DNA of 10,283 nucleotides from an uncultured Clostridia bacterium. GTDB lineage: Bacteria > Bacillota > Clostridia > TANB77 > CAG-508. The position numbers were made by a program, and so were the translations under genes. Below the pieces are notes generated by a model. The model was not told where the DNA came from. It made no database searches and saw nothing but the letters and a program-made list of their open reading frames with translations. Below are positions 1-6,973 of the stretch, piece by piece. Where the stretch lies: positions 1 through 10,283 of the forward strand of contig CAKPGD010000043.1 of assembly GCA_934154515.1 (NCBI GenBank), written 5' to 3'. Every line of letters begins with the position of its first letter. Position 1 is the first letter of the stretch.

Positions 1-404
1 GTCATATATTTATGAATACTTTTTAAATTTTTTAAACTAAAATCTGTGAAAAGAATAGCAATACATTTGTTAAGTTTGCTGTAATCTTGACCTTTGTTAA
101 TATTTTGAGTATACATTTTGCTTAAGTAAAATAAAATTCTTTTTTCAACATTGTTTTCGTTAACAAGTTGCATTTCTATGTCACAGTCAATAGAGTTATT
201 TATTTTAGCTCTAATATCAAGAATACCAAGTTTATCATTATACAAATCTTCTTCTAAAATCTTATTACGGTCAAGATTAATATTAGTAACAGGTTCTTTT
301 AAGATAGAGTTTAATAGGCTAATAGTAATATTTTCGTTACCGGCATGGCCAAAAACACGCTTAAAAGTATAGTCATTTTTAAGTTGTAATAATTCTATAG
401 TCAT
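1..404 (-). CDS. Rpn family recombination-promoting nuclease / PD-(D/E)XK 'transposase-like' protein, N-terminal part
   Basis: The first 134 residues are visible; the gene runs off the left edge, and I recall complete relatives as roughly 280-330 residues. The start ATG (404-402) opens with a motif typical of this family, KNDYTFKRVFG (residues 9-19), followed by a helix with LLNSIL. The PD-(D/E)XK core is visible: D63 in LGILDIRA, then E77 and Q79 in DIEMQL, matching the D...ExQ pattern. In E. coli, Rpn proteins are DNA endonucleases that promote RecA-independent recombination; many clostridial copies are annotated as putative transposases. The SD is weak (GGATGTG just before the ATG). Codons end mostly in T (ATT, ACT, GTT, GGT), unlike the A-ending codons of the + strand genes. 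Strand bias could explain this as well as transfer. Family call is confident; whether it is intact is unknown. Confidence 0.85.
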   Translation of the reverse strand, partial: MTIELLQLKNDYTFKRVFGHAGNENITISLLNSILKEPVTNINLDRNKILEEDLYNDKLGILDIRAKINNSIDCDIEMQLVNENNVEKRILFYLSKMYTQNINKGQDYSKLNKCIAILFTDFSLKNLKSIHKYM

Positions 405-593
405 CACATCCGATGAATGTAATTTTATAAAAAATTGGGATTTAATTAGATAAGAATAATCTAATTAATATAGAGATTAAATATATTTAATTTAACTTTA
501 AGTATATTAACATAACATAAAAAGAAAAGAAAGCAAAAATAGCAAAAAGATATAAAAAAATAGCAGAAAATATTTTTTAAGAAGAAAAACTTG
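405..593. other. AT-rich intergenic stretch upstream of the Rpn gene
   Basis: No credible gene is visible on either strand. The left part should hold the leftward promoter of the nuclease gene; a TATAAA on the minus strand (429-424) is a possible -10 but has no convincing -35. The right part (about 515-590) is strongly purine-rich on the + strand, with short AAAATAGCA-like units and frequent stops. The inverted repeat at 442-468 is listed separately. Confidence 0.5.
442..468. repeat. perfect 10-bp inverted repeat (candidate operator)
   Basis: The arms TTAATTAGAT (442-451) and ATCTAATTAA (459-468) are exact reverse complements separated by 7 bases (AAGAATA). The repeat lies 38-64 bases upstream of the leftward nuclease start, where a promoter would be expected. 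There is no T-run on either side, so it is not an intrinsic terminator. It could be a repressor site or a hairpin. In DNA this AT-rich, a 10-bp palindrome may also arise by chance. Confidence 0.45.
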
Positions 594-622
594 TTGACTT
601 AACAAATAAGAGAAAATTATAT
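594..622 (+). promoter_or_regulatory. candidate promoter for the small broken gene
   Basis: TTGACT (594-599) is followed after 17 bases by TTATAT (617-622), a fair sigma-A pair. Transcription would begin near 629, which favours the ATG at 660 over the one at 621. The -35 lies within a short dyad, TTGTT-GACTT-AACAA (591-605), which could be an operator. Confidence 0.35.
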
Positions 623-659
623 GCAGGCGACGAATCAAGAGCAAGAAGGAATAGCAAAT

Positions 660-876
660 ATGGAAGTAACAATAGATCAAATAACAGGAAAAACAGGTAA
701 TACAGACATAGGACCAGTAGCAGGAGGAAGTTTGCATGAAAAGTGGCAGTGGAGAATTAGTTCTTCGCGGAGGAGCATACTATCATTCAGGATCAACAGT
801 TCCAGCGGCACAACGTAGTGTATATGATGGAAATACAAGCAATCACTTAGGTTTCCGTGTTGTGCTTTATAAGTAA
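660..876 (+). pseudogene. small frameshifted gene with an FGE-sulfatase/C-type-lectin-like C-terminus
   Basis: Two overlapping frames look like one gene. The first starts at ATG 660 (AAGGA at 646-650, spacing 9; an ATG at 621 is also in frame) and encodes a Gly/Thr-rich peptide ending near GGSLHE. The second, open from about 721, ends in LRGGAYYHSG...NHLGFRVVLYK, stop at 874-876. RGG(A/S)...GFRVVL is how C-termini of formylglycine-generating-enzyme-like (SUMF1, C-type-lectin fold) modules usually end. Removing one A from the AAAA run at 739-742 joins both frames into a 71-residue product. Alternatively, ATG 736, preceded by a strong AGGAGG (722-727), could start a separate 46-residue protein. 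CGC, CGT, GCG, CTT and GTG codons differ from the neighbours, suggesting foreign origin. Full FGE domains exceed 200 residues, so even the repaired product would be a remnant. Function unknown. Confidence 0.45.
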
Positions 877-958
877 AACCAAACTCTTTAGTAAGTTAAA
901 CACAAATGAGACTAAAAACATAAGCTGATAAATTTGAAATACAGAAAAAAATTGAACT

Positions 959-988
959 TTATTTTTATAATAAAATTTATAAAAATAA
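959..988. repeat. perfect 12-bp A/T-only inverted repeat
   Basis: TTATTTTTATAA (959-970) pairs perfectly with TTATAAAAATAA (977-988) around a 6-base loop. It ends directly at the -35 of the promoter at 989-1017. Being entirely A/T it would make a weak RNA hairpin, so a DNA-level role (UP-element-like or operator) is as likely as a terminator. The A/T-rich arm sits where an UP element would be. Confidence 0.4.
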
Positions 989-1017
989 TTGCTCAAAGTT
1001 TTCTACTGTGATATACT
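989..1017 (+). promoter_or_regulatory. extended -10 promoter of the orf766-deoB unit
   Basis: TTGCTC (989-994), a weak -35, is followed after 17 bases by TATACT (1012-1017), preceded by TG at 1009-1010 (TGATATACT). This extended -10 element compensates for the poor -35. Transcription would start near 1024, giving a short leader of about 22 bases with the SD AGGAGGA at 1031-1037. Confidence 0.65.
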
Positions 1018-1045
1018 TTAGAAAAACATTAGGAGGAATAAAAAC

Positions 1046-3346
1046 GTGCAAGAAAAAACGAAAGAAAATAAAAAGCAAATAGAACAAAAATTAAAATATA
1101 TAGGACTAAAACTAGAAGAAATACCAAAGTGTTTAGAAAATACAGAAAAAATAAGATATAGACCATTAAAAACATACGAAGACAATAATTATAAAATATA
1201 TAAATATGTAAATGTAAAAGATATAGAAATATACATAACACCAGTAGATAGACTAGAAAGCGTTAGTGATAAAATGAAAAAAGCAAAGCCTTTATCTTTT
1301 TATATGACATCACATGATGAAGAAAATATAGAAGAATATGAAAGCTTTTTAAATATGATAAATAATTTAGATATGGATAAAATAAAAGAACTTGAAGAAG
1401 AACAAAAAAAGTTAAATAAAAATATTCCATACGAAATAAAATATAGTAACAACTATATTTGGCAAATATACTATTCAGAAGCAGAAAATAAATATTTTAT
1501 GCTATTTTCAAGCAACGAGAATAATGCAGAATGTCTATTTTATCTAATAAAGAAAAAAATATCAGCTGTAAAATCAAAGAAAAAAGAATTAATATATGTA
1601 CCAATTAGTCATATGGAATATACTAATAAAATACTTAAAAAATCAGAAATAGCAGATTTAGAAAATTATTTGTGGCTATTTACAAAAGAATGGCCAAGTA
1701 TATATGAAGTATATGATGAAAAAGAAAATGCTTCCATAGAAATAGTTGGTAAAACTACTATATACGAAAAAGTAAAAAGCATTTATAAAATAAGTTTAAA
1801 AGATAAAAAAGAGGCTGAAAATACATTTAAACTAATAAAAGCTCTATTTATATTACAATCAAACGAAGAATATGAGTATGAATTTAAACCACATATAAAT
1901 GAGCAAGGCGGATTAGACTTTTGTTATAATATGAAAAAAATAACTTATGAAAATCTATCTGAATTTATAAGACAAGAAGTAGAAGTAAAACAAGAGAAAA
2001 CAGAAAAAATATATCAAAAAAATATTGTAATTGCAGAAAAATTAGAAATGCTTAATGAAACTGTAAAAAAACAAAAAGAAGAATTTTTAGTAAAAGAAAG
2101 GCAAATTACAACTTTCTTAGAGTGCAAAAAAAGCTTTTTTGGAAAAGTAAAATACTTTTTTAAGAAAGGTACAAAAATAAAAAATGAAGAAAAGATACAA
2201 ATAGAAGCTGAAGAAGAAGCAAAAGTAGAAATAGAGCAGATAGAAAGAATAGAAGAAAAAAATTTATATACAATAGAAGATTTATTAAATGTATGTGAAG
2301 TCTTGAAGAGAGAAGAACAACAGCTAAAAAATGCAGAAATGGATAAAAAGGCTTTAGAAAATAAAAAGGAAAATTTAGAAAGAAAAATAAAAAATGCAAC
2401 ATTATATATAAACGAAATAGAAAGCCATAAAAAAAGTATTTTTGACTTTTGGAAATTCACTAATAAAGACGAAGTAAGTATGCTTACAGAAGCAGAAAAA
2501 CAAGAAAATGAAAATGCAAATAAAATAAAAAGAAAATTTGACTATGAAGAAGACATAGAAGGATTTGGAGAAAAATTAGATGACAAACAGAAAATGACTT
2601 TAAGCAAAAATGAATGTGATGCGATGTTTGCAATTAGAAATGATTTAACAACATTTAATTTATTAAATAAAGAAAAATTATTAAAAAAAGATGATACTCA
2701 AATTCAAAAAATATTAAAAAAATTACAAAAAGAGTATATGGATAACATAGACGAAGTAACAGCAAAAGACTTTGATATATTTGGAAATGTTGCTCAAGAT
2801 AAGACAAAAATAAAAGTATTAAACAATATAAAACATAGAGAGGTAGAAAAAGATAAGTATAATATACTAAATGTAAATCCAAATACAACATTAGAAGAAT
2901 ATAAAGAAAACATAGAAAATTATAGAAAACTATTAAAAGAAGCATATGGAAAAATAGTGTTACCAATAGATGTTTCACTATATAAACTGACAGATGAAGA
3001 ATTAAAAGAAAATTCTTTTGAAATAATGGATTTGAATCCAAAAACAGAAATAAAAACAGAAATGCTAGCTTATGAAAAATACGATACTATAAAATTGTAT
3101 AGATTAAATGTTAAAGAAAAAATGCCAATACTTGCATATACAAATATTGCATATTACGATGATTTAAATAGAACATTGCCATTAGGTATGAATGTTGAAA
3201 CAAAAGCTTTAATAGATTTATCAGAATTTGATATGAAGCTAATTTCTAGAAAAGATTTTAATATAAATTATATAGAAAATGAATTTGCGAATAGTATAAA
3301 AACAATTGAATTATATGAATATGACTTAGAAATTAAAACAAAATAA
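1046..3346 (+). CDS. uncharacterised 766-residue Lys/Glu-rich coiled-coil protein
   Basis: I do not recognise the family. The start is GTG at 1046, with AGGAGGA at 1031-1037, spacing 8. There is no signal peptide and no membrane segment, so it is predicted cytoplasmic. Residues 1-300 look like a mixed alpha/beta region with aromatic-rich strands (for example YIWQIYYSE, 137-145). Residues 310-465 are highly charged and heptad-like, probably a coiled coil, interrupted by a basic-aromatic patch CKKSFFGKVKYFFKK (360-374). A second aromatic motif, FDFWKFTNKDE (466-476), follows. The C-terminal 250 residues are again globular-looking. No nucleotide-binding, nuclease or protease motif is visible. 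It is co-oriented with deoB, 24 bases downstream, with no terminator between, so the two are probably co-transcribed. That is weak evidence for a shared role. The reading frame is certainly real; the function is open. Confidence 0.85.
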   Translation: MQEKTKENKKQIEQKLKYIGLKLEEIPKCLENTEKIRYRPLKTYEDNNYKIYKYVNVKDIEIYITPVDRLESVSDKMKKAKPLSFYMTSHDEENIEEYESFLNMINNLDMDKIKELEEEQKKLNKNIPYEIKYSNNYIWQIYYSEAENKYFMLFSSNENNAECLFYLIKKKISAVKSKKKELIYVPISHMEYTNKILKKSEIADLENYLWLFTKEWPSIYEVYDEKENASIEIVGKTTIYEKVKSIYKISLKDKKEAENTFKLIKALFILQSNEEYEYEFKPHINEQGGLDFCYNMKKITYENLSEFIRQEVEVKQEKTEKIYQKNIVIAEKLEMLNETVKKQKEEFLVKERQITTFLECKKSFFGKVKYFFKKGTKIKNEEKIQIEAEEEAKVEIEQIERIEEKNLYTIEDLLNVCEVLKREEQQLKNAEMDKKALENKKENLERKIKNATLYINEIESHKKSIFDFWKFTNKDEVSMLTEAEKQENENANKIKRKFDYEEDIEGFGEKLDDKQKMTLSKNECDAMFAIRNDLTTFNLLNKEKLLKKDDTQIQKILKKLQKEYMDNIDEVTAKDFDIFGNVAQDKTKIKVLNNIKHREVEKDKYNILNVNPNTTLEEYKENIENYRKLLKEAYGKIVLPIDVSLYKLTDEELKENSFEIMDLNPKTEIKTEMLAYEKYDTIKLYRLNVKEKMPILAYTNIAYYDDLNRTLPLGMNVETKALIDLSEFDMKLISRKDFNINYIENEFANSIKTIELYEYDLEIKTK

Positions 3347-3370
3347 GTGTAAGAAGGAGGCAAAAGAAAA

Positions 3371-4558
3371 ATGATAAAAAGAGCAATAATAATAGTATTA
3401 GATGGATTTGGAGTAGGAGAACTTCCAGATGCAAACGTATATGGAGATGAAGGAAGCAACACTATAAAGGGAATATATGATAATTACAACTTACAAATAC
3501 CTAATATGAAGAAAATGGGAATCTACAATATAGAAGGTATAGAAATTAAAGAACAAGAAGAAATGCCAATAGCATCTTTTGGAAAACTTGCAGAAAAATC
3601 AGTAGGAAAAAATAGTCCAGTAGGACACTGGGAAATTTCAGGGCATATTACAACACCAGGATTTACAACATATCCTAATGCATTTCCACCAAAATTAATA
3701 GAAGAGTTTATTGAAAAAACAGGAGTAAAAGGAATTTTATGCAATGAAGTAGGCTCAGGAACAGAAATATTAAAACGCTTTGGAGAAGAACACATAAAAA
3801 CAGGATACCCAATTATATACACTTCAGCAGACAGCGTATTCCAAATAGCAGCACATGAAGACATTATTCCAGTAGAGAAATTATATAAAATATGTGAAAT
3901 AGCAAGAAAAATATTAGATAGACCAGAATACAATGTGGGAACAGTAATAGCAAGACCATTTATAGGCGATAATGCAGAAAACTTCACAAGAACATATAAT
4001 AGAAAAGATTTCGAAAGCAATACATTTGGAAAAACAATGTTAGATGTAATCAGTAGTAATGGAAAAGATGTTATATCAATAGGAAAAATACAAGATTTAT
4101 TTAGTATGAGAGGAATAACAAAAGCATATCATACAGAAGGTAATGCAGATGGAATAGAAAGAACAATAAGTGAAATAAAAAAAGACACAGAAGGATTGAT
4201 TTTCACAAACTTGGTAGATTTTGATATGCTATATGGACATAGAAATAATATAAAAGGATATGGAAAAGCATTAGAATATTTTGATAGCAAACTACCAAAA
4301 ATAATGGAAAATATGAAGGAGACAGATATGCTAATAATAACAGCAGACCATGGAAATGACCCTTCAACACCAAGCACAGATCACTCAAGAGAATATATAC
4401 CAATGCTTGTGTATGGAAAAGAAATAAAAGAAAATGTAAATATAGGAACAAGAAAAACGTATGCTGATATAGCTGCAACAATACTAGATATATTTAATCT
4501 AGAAGATTTAAAAACAGGAGAAAGCTTTAAAGAAGAAATCTTAAAAAATAAAAATTAG
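3371..4558 (+). CDS. deoB: phosphopentomutase (DeoB)
   Basis: Interconverts ribose 1-phosphate or 2-deoxyribose 1-phosphate with the 5-phosphate in nucleoside salvage; cytoplasmic, Mn-dependent, alkaline phosphatase superfamily. At 395 residues it matches the family length. By comparison with the Bacillus cereus enzyme, the two-metal site is complete: D11 (VLDGFGVGE), D285 and H290 (DFDMLYGHR), D326 and H327 (TADHGND) and H338 (STDHSRE). The cap domain lies between the N- and C-terminal halves. The oddity is the nucleophile loop. DeoB normally reads KDT-x-(T/S)-GHWE with a Thr that is phosphorylated (Thr85 in B. cereus); this protein reads KNSPVGHWE, placing Ser82 there, as in cofactor-independent phosphoglycerate mutase. 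The SD AAGGAGG (3354-3360) is strong. It follows orf766 by 24 bases and ends at a terminator. Family is near certain; substrate preference could differ. Confidence 0.95.
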   Translation: MIKRAIIIVLDGFGVGELPDANVYGDEGSNTIKGIYDNYNLQIPNMKKMGIYNIEGIEIKEQEEMPIASFGKLAEKSVGKNSPVGHWEISGHITTPGFTTYPNAFPPKLIEEFIEKTGVKGILCNEVGSGTEILKRFGEEHIKTGYPIIYTSADSVFQIAAHEDIIPVEKLYKICEIARKILDRPEYNVGTVIARPFIGDNAENFTRTYNRKDFESNTFGKTMLDVISSNGKDVISIGKIQDLFSMRGITKAYHTEGNADGIERTISEIKKDTEGLIFTNLVDFDMLYGHRNNIKGYGKALEYFDSKLPKIMENMKETDMLIITADHGNDPSTPSTDHSREYIPMLVYGKEIKENVNIGTRKTYADIAATILDIFNLEDLKTGESFKEEILKNKN

Positions 4559-4596
4559 AGAAGTATAAAATTAAAAAATATTAAATAATAAAAAAT

Positions 4597-4631
4597 AAAA
4601 AAATTAGTCTTAAATCCGGACTAATTTTTTT
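4597..4631 (+). terminator. intrinsic terminator after deoB
   Basis: AAAAAAATTAGTC (4597-4609) pairs perfectly with GACTAATTTTTTT (4619-4631) around a 9-base loop, ending in a run of seven T. It lies 38 bases past the deoB stop. The leading A-run makes it potentially bidirectional. It separates the deoB unit from the polysaccharide export operon. Confidence 0.9.
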
Positions 4632-4663
4632 ATGCAATTTAATTGATATATGCCTCAAAAAAC

Positions 4664-4692
4664 TTGACAAATAAGCCAATAAAATATACAAT
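4664..4692 (+). promoter_or_regulatory. near-consensus sigma-A promoter of the polysaccharide export operon
   Basis: TTGACA (4664-4669), 17-base spacer, TACAAT (4687-4692): eleven of twelve consensus positions. Transcription would begin near 4699, giving a leader of about 40 bases before the ATG at 4738. No operator-like repeat is visible beside it, so strong constitutive expression is the simplest reading. Confidence 0.8.
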
Positions 4693-4737
4693 TAGCCTAG
4701 TAAATTTATACAAAAATAAAAGATGAAAGAGGAAAAA

Positions 4738-5532
4738 ATGGAATATATAAAAACGTTATGGAAAAATAAAAAACTAATATGGCAGTTAGGAAAAAGTGAT
4801 TTTAAAAATAGATTTGCAAGTACAAGTTTAGGAACAATATGGGGATTTTTACAACCATTCATATTTATGATAACTTATGTAATAGTATTTGAATATATAT
4901 TACACACAGGAAGCAGTGGAAACTATAATTATGCAGTATGGTTTATACCAGGAATGGCAATGTGGCAAACTTTAAATGATATGATAATGTCTGGAAGCAA
5001 TTCAATAAGACAATACAGTTATTTGGTAAAAAAAGTTGTATTTCCAGTGGATGTAATACCAAATATATCAATTGTAGCGTCAAGTTTTGTTGGCTTATTC
5101 TTATTCCTAGTTGCAGTAGGAGTAGCAAGTGTATTTGGAAATCCACCTAATGTCTTAATACTTATATATATAATATTTGCAATGTATTGCTTTGTTATAG
5201 CATTCACAAGATTCACATCAGCAATAACAACAATAGTACCAGATTTTGCAAATTTATTAGGAATAGCAATGCAATTATTTTTCTGGTTTACACCAATTAT
5301 ATGGAATTTAACTATGTTAGATGGCCATCAAATATTATCTAAGGCTTTACAATGCTTACCATTTACATATTTAGTAACAGGAATGAGACAAGTATTTATA
5401 GACGAAAATATGATAATAACAGCTGAACACGGACTATATACAATAGTATTTTGGACTATAACAATAGTAATGTTCATATGGGGAAATTACGTATTTAAGA
5501 AAAATAAAAAAGACTTTGCAGATGTATTATAA
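4738..5532 (+). CDS. polysaccharide/teichoic acid ABC exporter, permease subunit (Wzm/TagG/RfbA type)
   Basis: The membrane half of an ABC-2-type exporter that moves a lipid-linked polysaccharide across the cytoplasmic membrane; the partner is the ATPase encoded next. From ATG 4738 it has 264 residues, the normal family length. An amphipathic N-terminus leads into LGTIWGFLQP (31-40), a conserved family segment. About six membrane spans follow, near residues 38-55, 66-85, 110-132, 138-163, 172-190 and 232-252. The FFWFTPIIWN motif (181-190) is a hallmark of this family. I chose ATG 4738 over the in-frame ATG at 4723 because GAGG (4729-4732) lies 5 bases upstream of it, while the upstream codon has no SD. 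First gene of the operon. Substrate cannot be read from the permease; the ATPase's extra domain points to an O-antigen-like or teichoic-acid-like polymer. Confidence 0.94.
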   Translation: MEYIKTLWKNKKLIWQLGKSDFKNRFASTSLGTIWGFLQPFIFMITYVIVFEYILHTGSSGNYNYAVWFIPGMAMWQTLNDMIMSGSNSIRQYSYLVKKVVFPVDVIPNISIVASSFVGLFLFLVAVGVASVFGNPPNVLILIYIIFAMYCFVIAFTRFTSAITTIVPDFANLLGIAMQLFFWFTPIIWNLTMLDGHQILSKALQCLPFTYLVTGMRQVFIDENMIITAEHGLYTIVFWTITIVMFIWGNYVFKKNKKDFADVL

Positions 5533-5639
5533 TGTTAATAAATTTAAAAAACATTAAAAATGAAATAGATACAAATAAAGTGTAACGATCATCTTAAACA
5601 CTAACTAGATTGAAATAACAAAAAAGAAAGGAACCTTAA

Positions 5640-6935
5640 ATGGACGAACAAGAAAACATAATTGAAATAAATAACTTAACAAAAAGTTATAAAATGTATA
5701 ATAGTAAAAAAGCAAGAATGTTAGAAGCTATTCTTCCTAAATGTAATAAACATACAGAATTTAAAGCGTTAAACGAATTAAATTTAGAAGTAAAAAAAGG
5801 TGAAGTACTAGGAATACTTGGAAAAAATGGAGCAGGAAAATCAACACTTCTAAAAATTATTACAGGAGTAGCAGTTCAAACTTCAGGAAGTATAAAAGTA
5901 AAAGGCAAGATAAGCTCACTTTTAGAGCTAGGAACAGCCTTTAATATGGAATTAACTGGAGAAGAAAACATATATCAACATGGACAAGTAATGGGATTAA
6001 CAAAAAAAGAAATAGAAGAAAAAAAGCAAGAAATAATAGACTTTGCAGACATAGGAGACCATTTATATCAACCAGTAAAAACATATTCTTCAGGTATGTT
6101 TGCACGTTTAGCATTTGCATGTGCAATAAATGTAGATCCAGACATTTTAATAGTAGACGAAGTTTTATCAGTAGGAGATATGGCATTCCAATTAAAATGC
6201 TTCAAAAAATTCGAAGAGTTTAAGAAAAAAGGAAAAACAATACTTTTTGTAACACATAATGTTTCAGACGTCTTAAAAAATTGTAATAGGGCAATAATAT
6301 TGGAACATGGAAACAAAACTTTTGACGGAGATGTAAAAGAAGGTGTAGAGCTATACAAAAAAATAATTACAGGAAATGACGATAGAAAAAAACAAAAAGA
6401 GAAAGAAAAGCAAAAAGAAATAAAAGTGAAAAATAAAGAAGAGGATAAAGATAGTTGGAAAATTCATTTTAATCAAAATCCTAATTTAATAGAATATGGA
6501 AATTTAAATGCAGAAGTAATAGACTATGGAATATTTGATGAAAATGGAAATTACTTAAATAGTGTAGATAACGAAAAAGAAATAATACTAAAATCTAAAG
6601 TCAAGTTCAACAAAGAAATAGATAATCCAATATTTACAATGACTATAAAGAATTTTAATGGAATAGAAATTGCAGGAACAAATTCAATGATAGAAAAAAT
6701 ATATCCTGGTAAATTTAATGCCGGAGATATAGCAATAGCAGAATTTAAACAAGTTTTACCAATAGCACCAGGACCATATACATTATCTTTTAGTTGTACA
6801 CACATAAATTCTAAAGGAGAATTAGAAGTATTAAATAGAAAATATGAAGCACTTCTTATAGAAATAATGTCTAATAAAGACTGTGTAGGAATAGTTAAGT
6901 TAGATACTAAAATGAAGGTTGAAAAAGCAAATTAA
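5640..6935 (+). CDS. polysaccharide ABC exporter, ATPase subunit with C-terminal Wzt_C-like carbohydrate-binding domain
   Basis: Energises export of the finished glycan together with the permease. ATPase domain, residues 1-245: Walker A GKNGAGKST (61-69), a Q-loop region with Glu (LLELGTAF, 94-101) as usual in Wzt/TagH proteins, signature YSSGMFARL (149-157), Walker B DILIVDE (168-174) and switch His206 in VTHN. A Lys/Glu-rich linker (about 246-272) leads to a beta-rich C-terminal domain (about 275-430) of Wzt_C type. In E. coli O9a that domain binds the non-reducing-end cap of the polymer and gates export of finished chains. This suggests a capped polymer here too. SD AAAGGA (5627-5632), spacing 7. 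The 107-base gap after the permease gene is unusually wide for such a pair but holds no terminator with a T-run. Confidence 0.95.
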   Translation: MDEQENIIEINNLTKSYKMYNSKKARMLEAILPKCNKHTEFKALNELNLEVKKGEVLGILGKNGAGKSTLLKIITGVAVQTSGSIKVKGKISSLLELGTAFNMELTGEENIYQHGQVMGLTKKEIEEKKQEIIDFADIGDHLYQPVKTYSSGMFARLAFACAINVDPDILIVDEVLSVGDMAFQLKCFKKFEEFKKKGKTILFVTHNVSDVLKNCNRAIILEHGNKTFDGDVKEGVELYKKIITGNDDRKKQKEKEKQKEIKVKNKEEDKDSWKIHFNQNPNLIEYGNLNAEVIDYGIFDENGNYLNSVDNEKEIILKSKVKFNKEIDNPIFTMTIKNFNGIEIAGTNSMIEKIYPGKFNAGDIAIAEFKQVLPIAPGPYTLSFSCTHINSKGELEVLNRKYEALLIEIMSNKDCVGIVKLDTKMKVEKAN

Positions 6936-6973
6936 GAATTAGAAATTTGTAAAAAGAAAGGGTAAAACCAGTA

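Noticed and set aside
151..372. 73-codon open frame on the + strand
   Set aside because: It lies wholly antisense to the Rpn-type nuclease, whose translation shows clear family motifs.
500..590. Short A-rich repeated units suggestive of a CRISPR or tandem array
   Set aside because: The AAAATAGCA-like units are irregular in spacing and sequence, consistent with simple low-complexity DNA.
507..737. 76-codon minus-strand open frame rich in Leu/Phe/Tyr
   Set aside because: It is the reverse of purine-rich DNA; the composition is an artefact and no SD or family motif is visible.
742..876. Variable region of an active diversity-generating retroelement
   Set aside because: No reverse transcriptase or template repeat is in the window, so only a resemblance of the C-terminal module can be claimed.
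2014..2460. 148-codon minus-strand open frame
   Set aside because: Antisense to the coiled-coil region of the 766-residue protein; Ser/Phe-rich composition is the mirror of Lys/Glu codons.
4723..4737. Five-codon upstream extension of the permease from ATG 4723
   Set aside because: No SD precedes 4723, while GAGG is well placed for ATG 4738, and the protein from 4738 starts like its relatives.
5531..5555. AATGTT...AACATT hairpin between permease and ATPase genes
   Set aside because: Only six A/T-rich pairs, a long loop and no T-run; it is not a credible terminator, so the two genes probably share a transcript.
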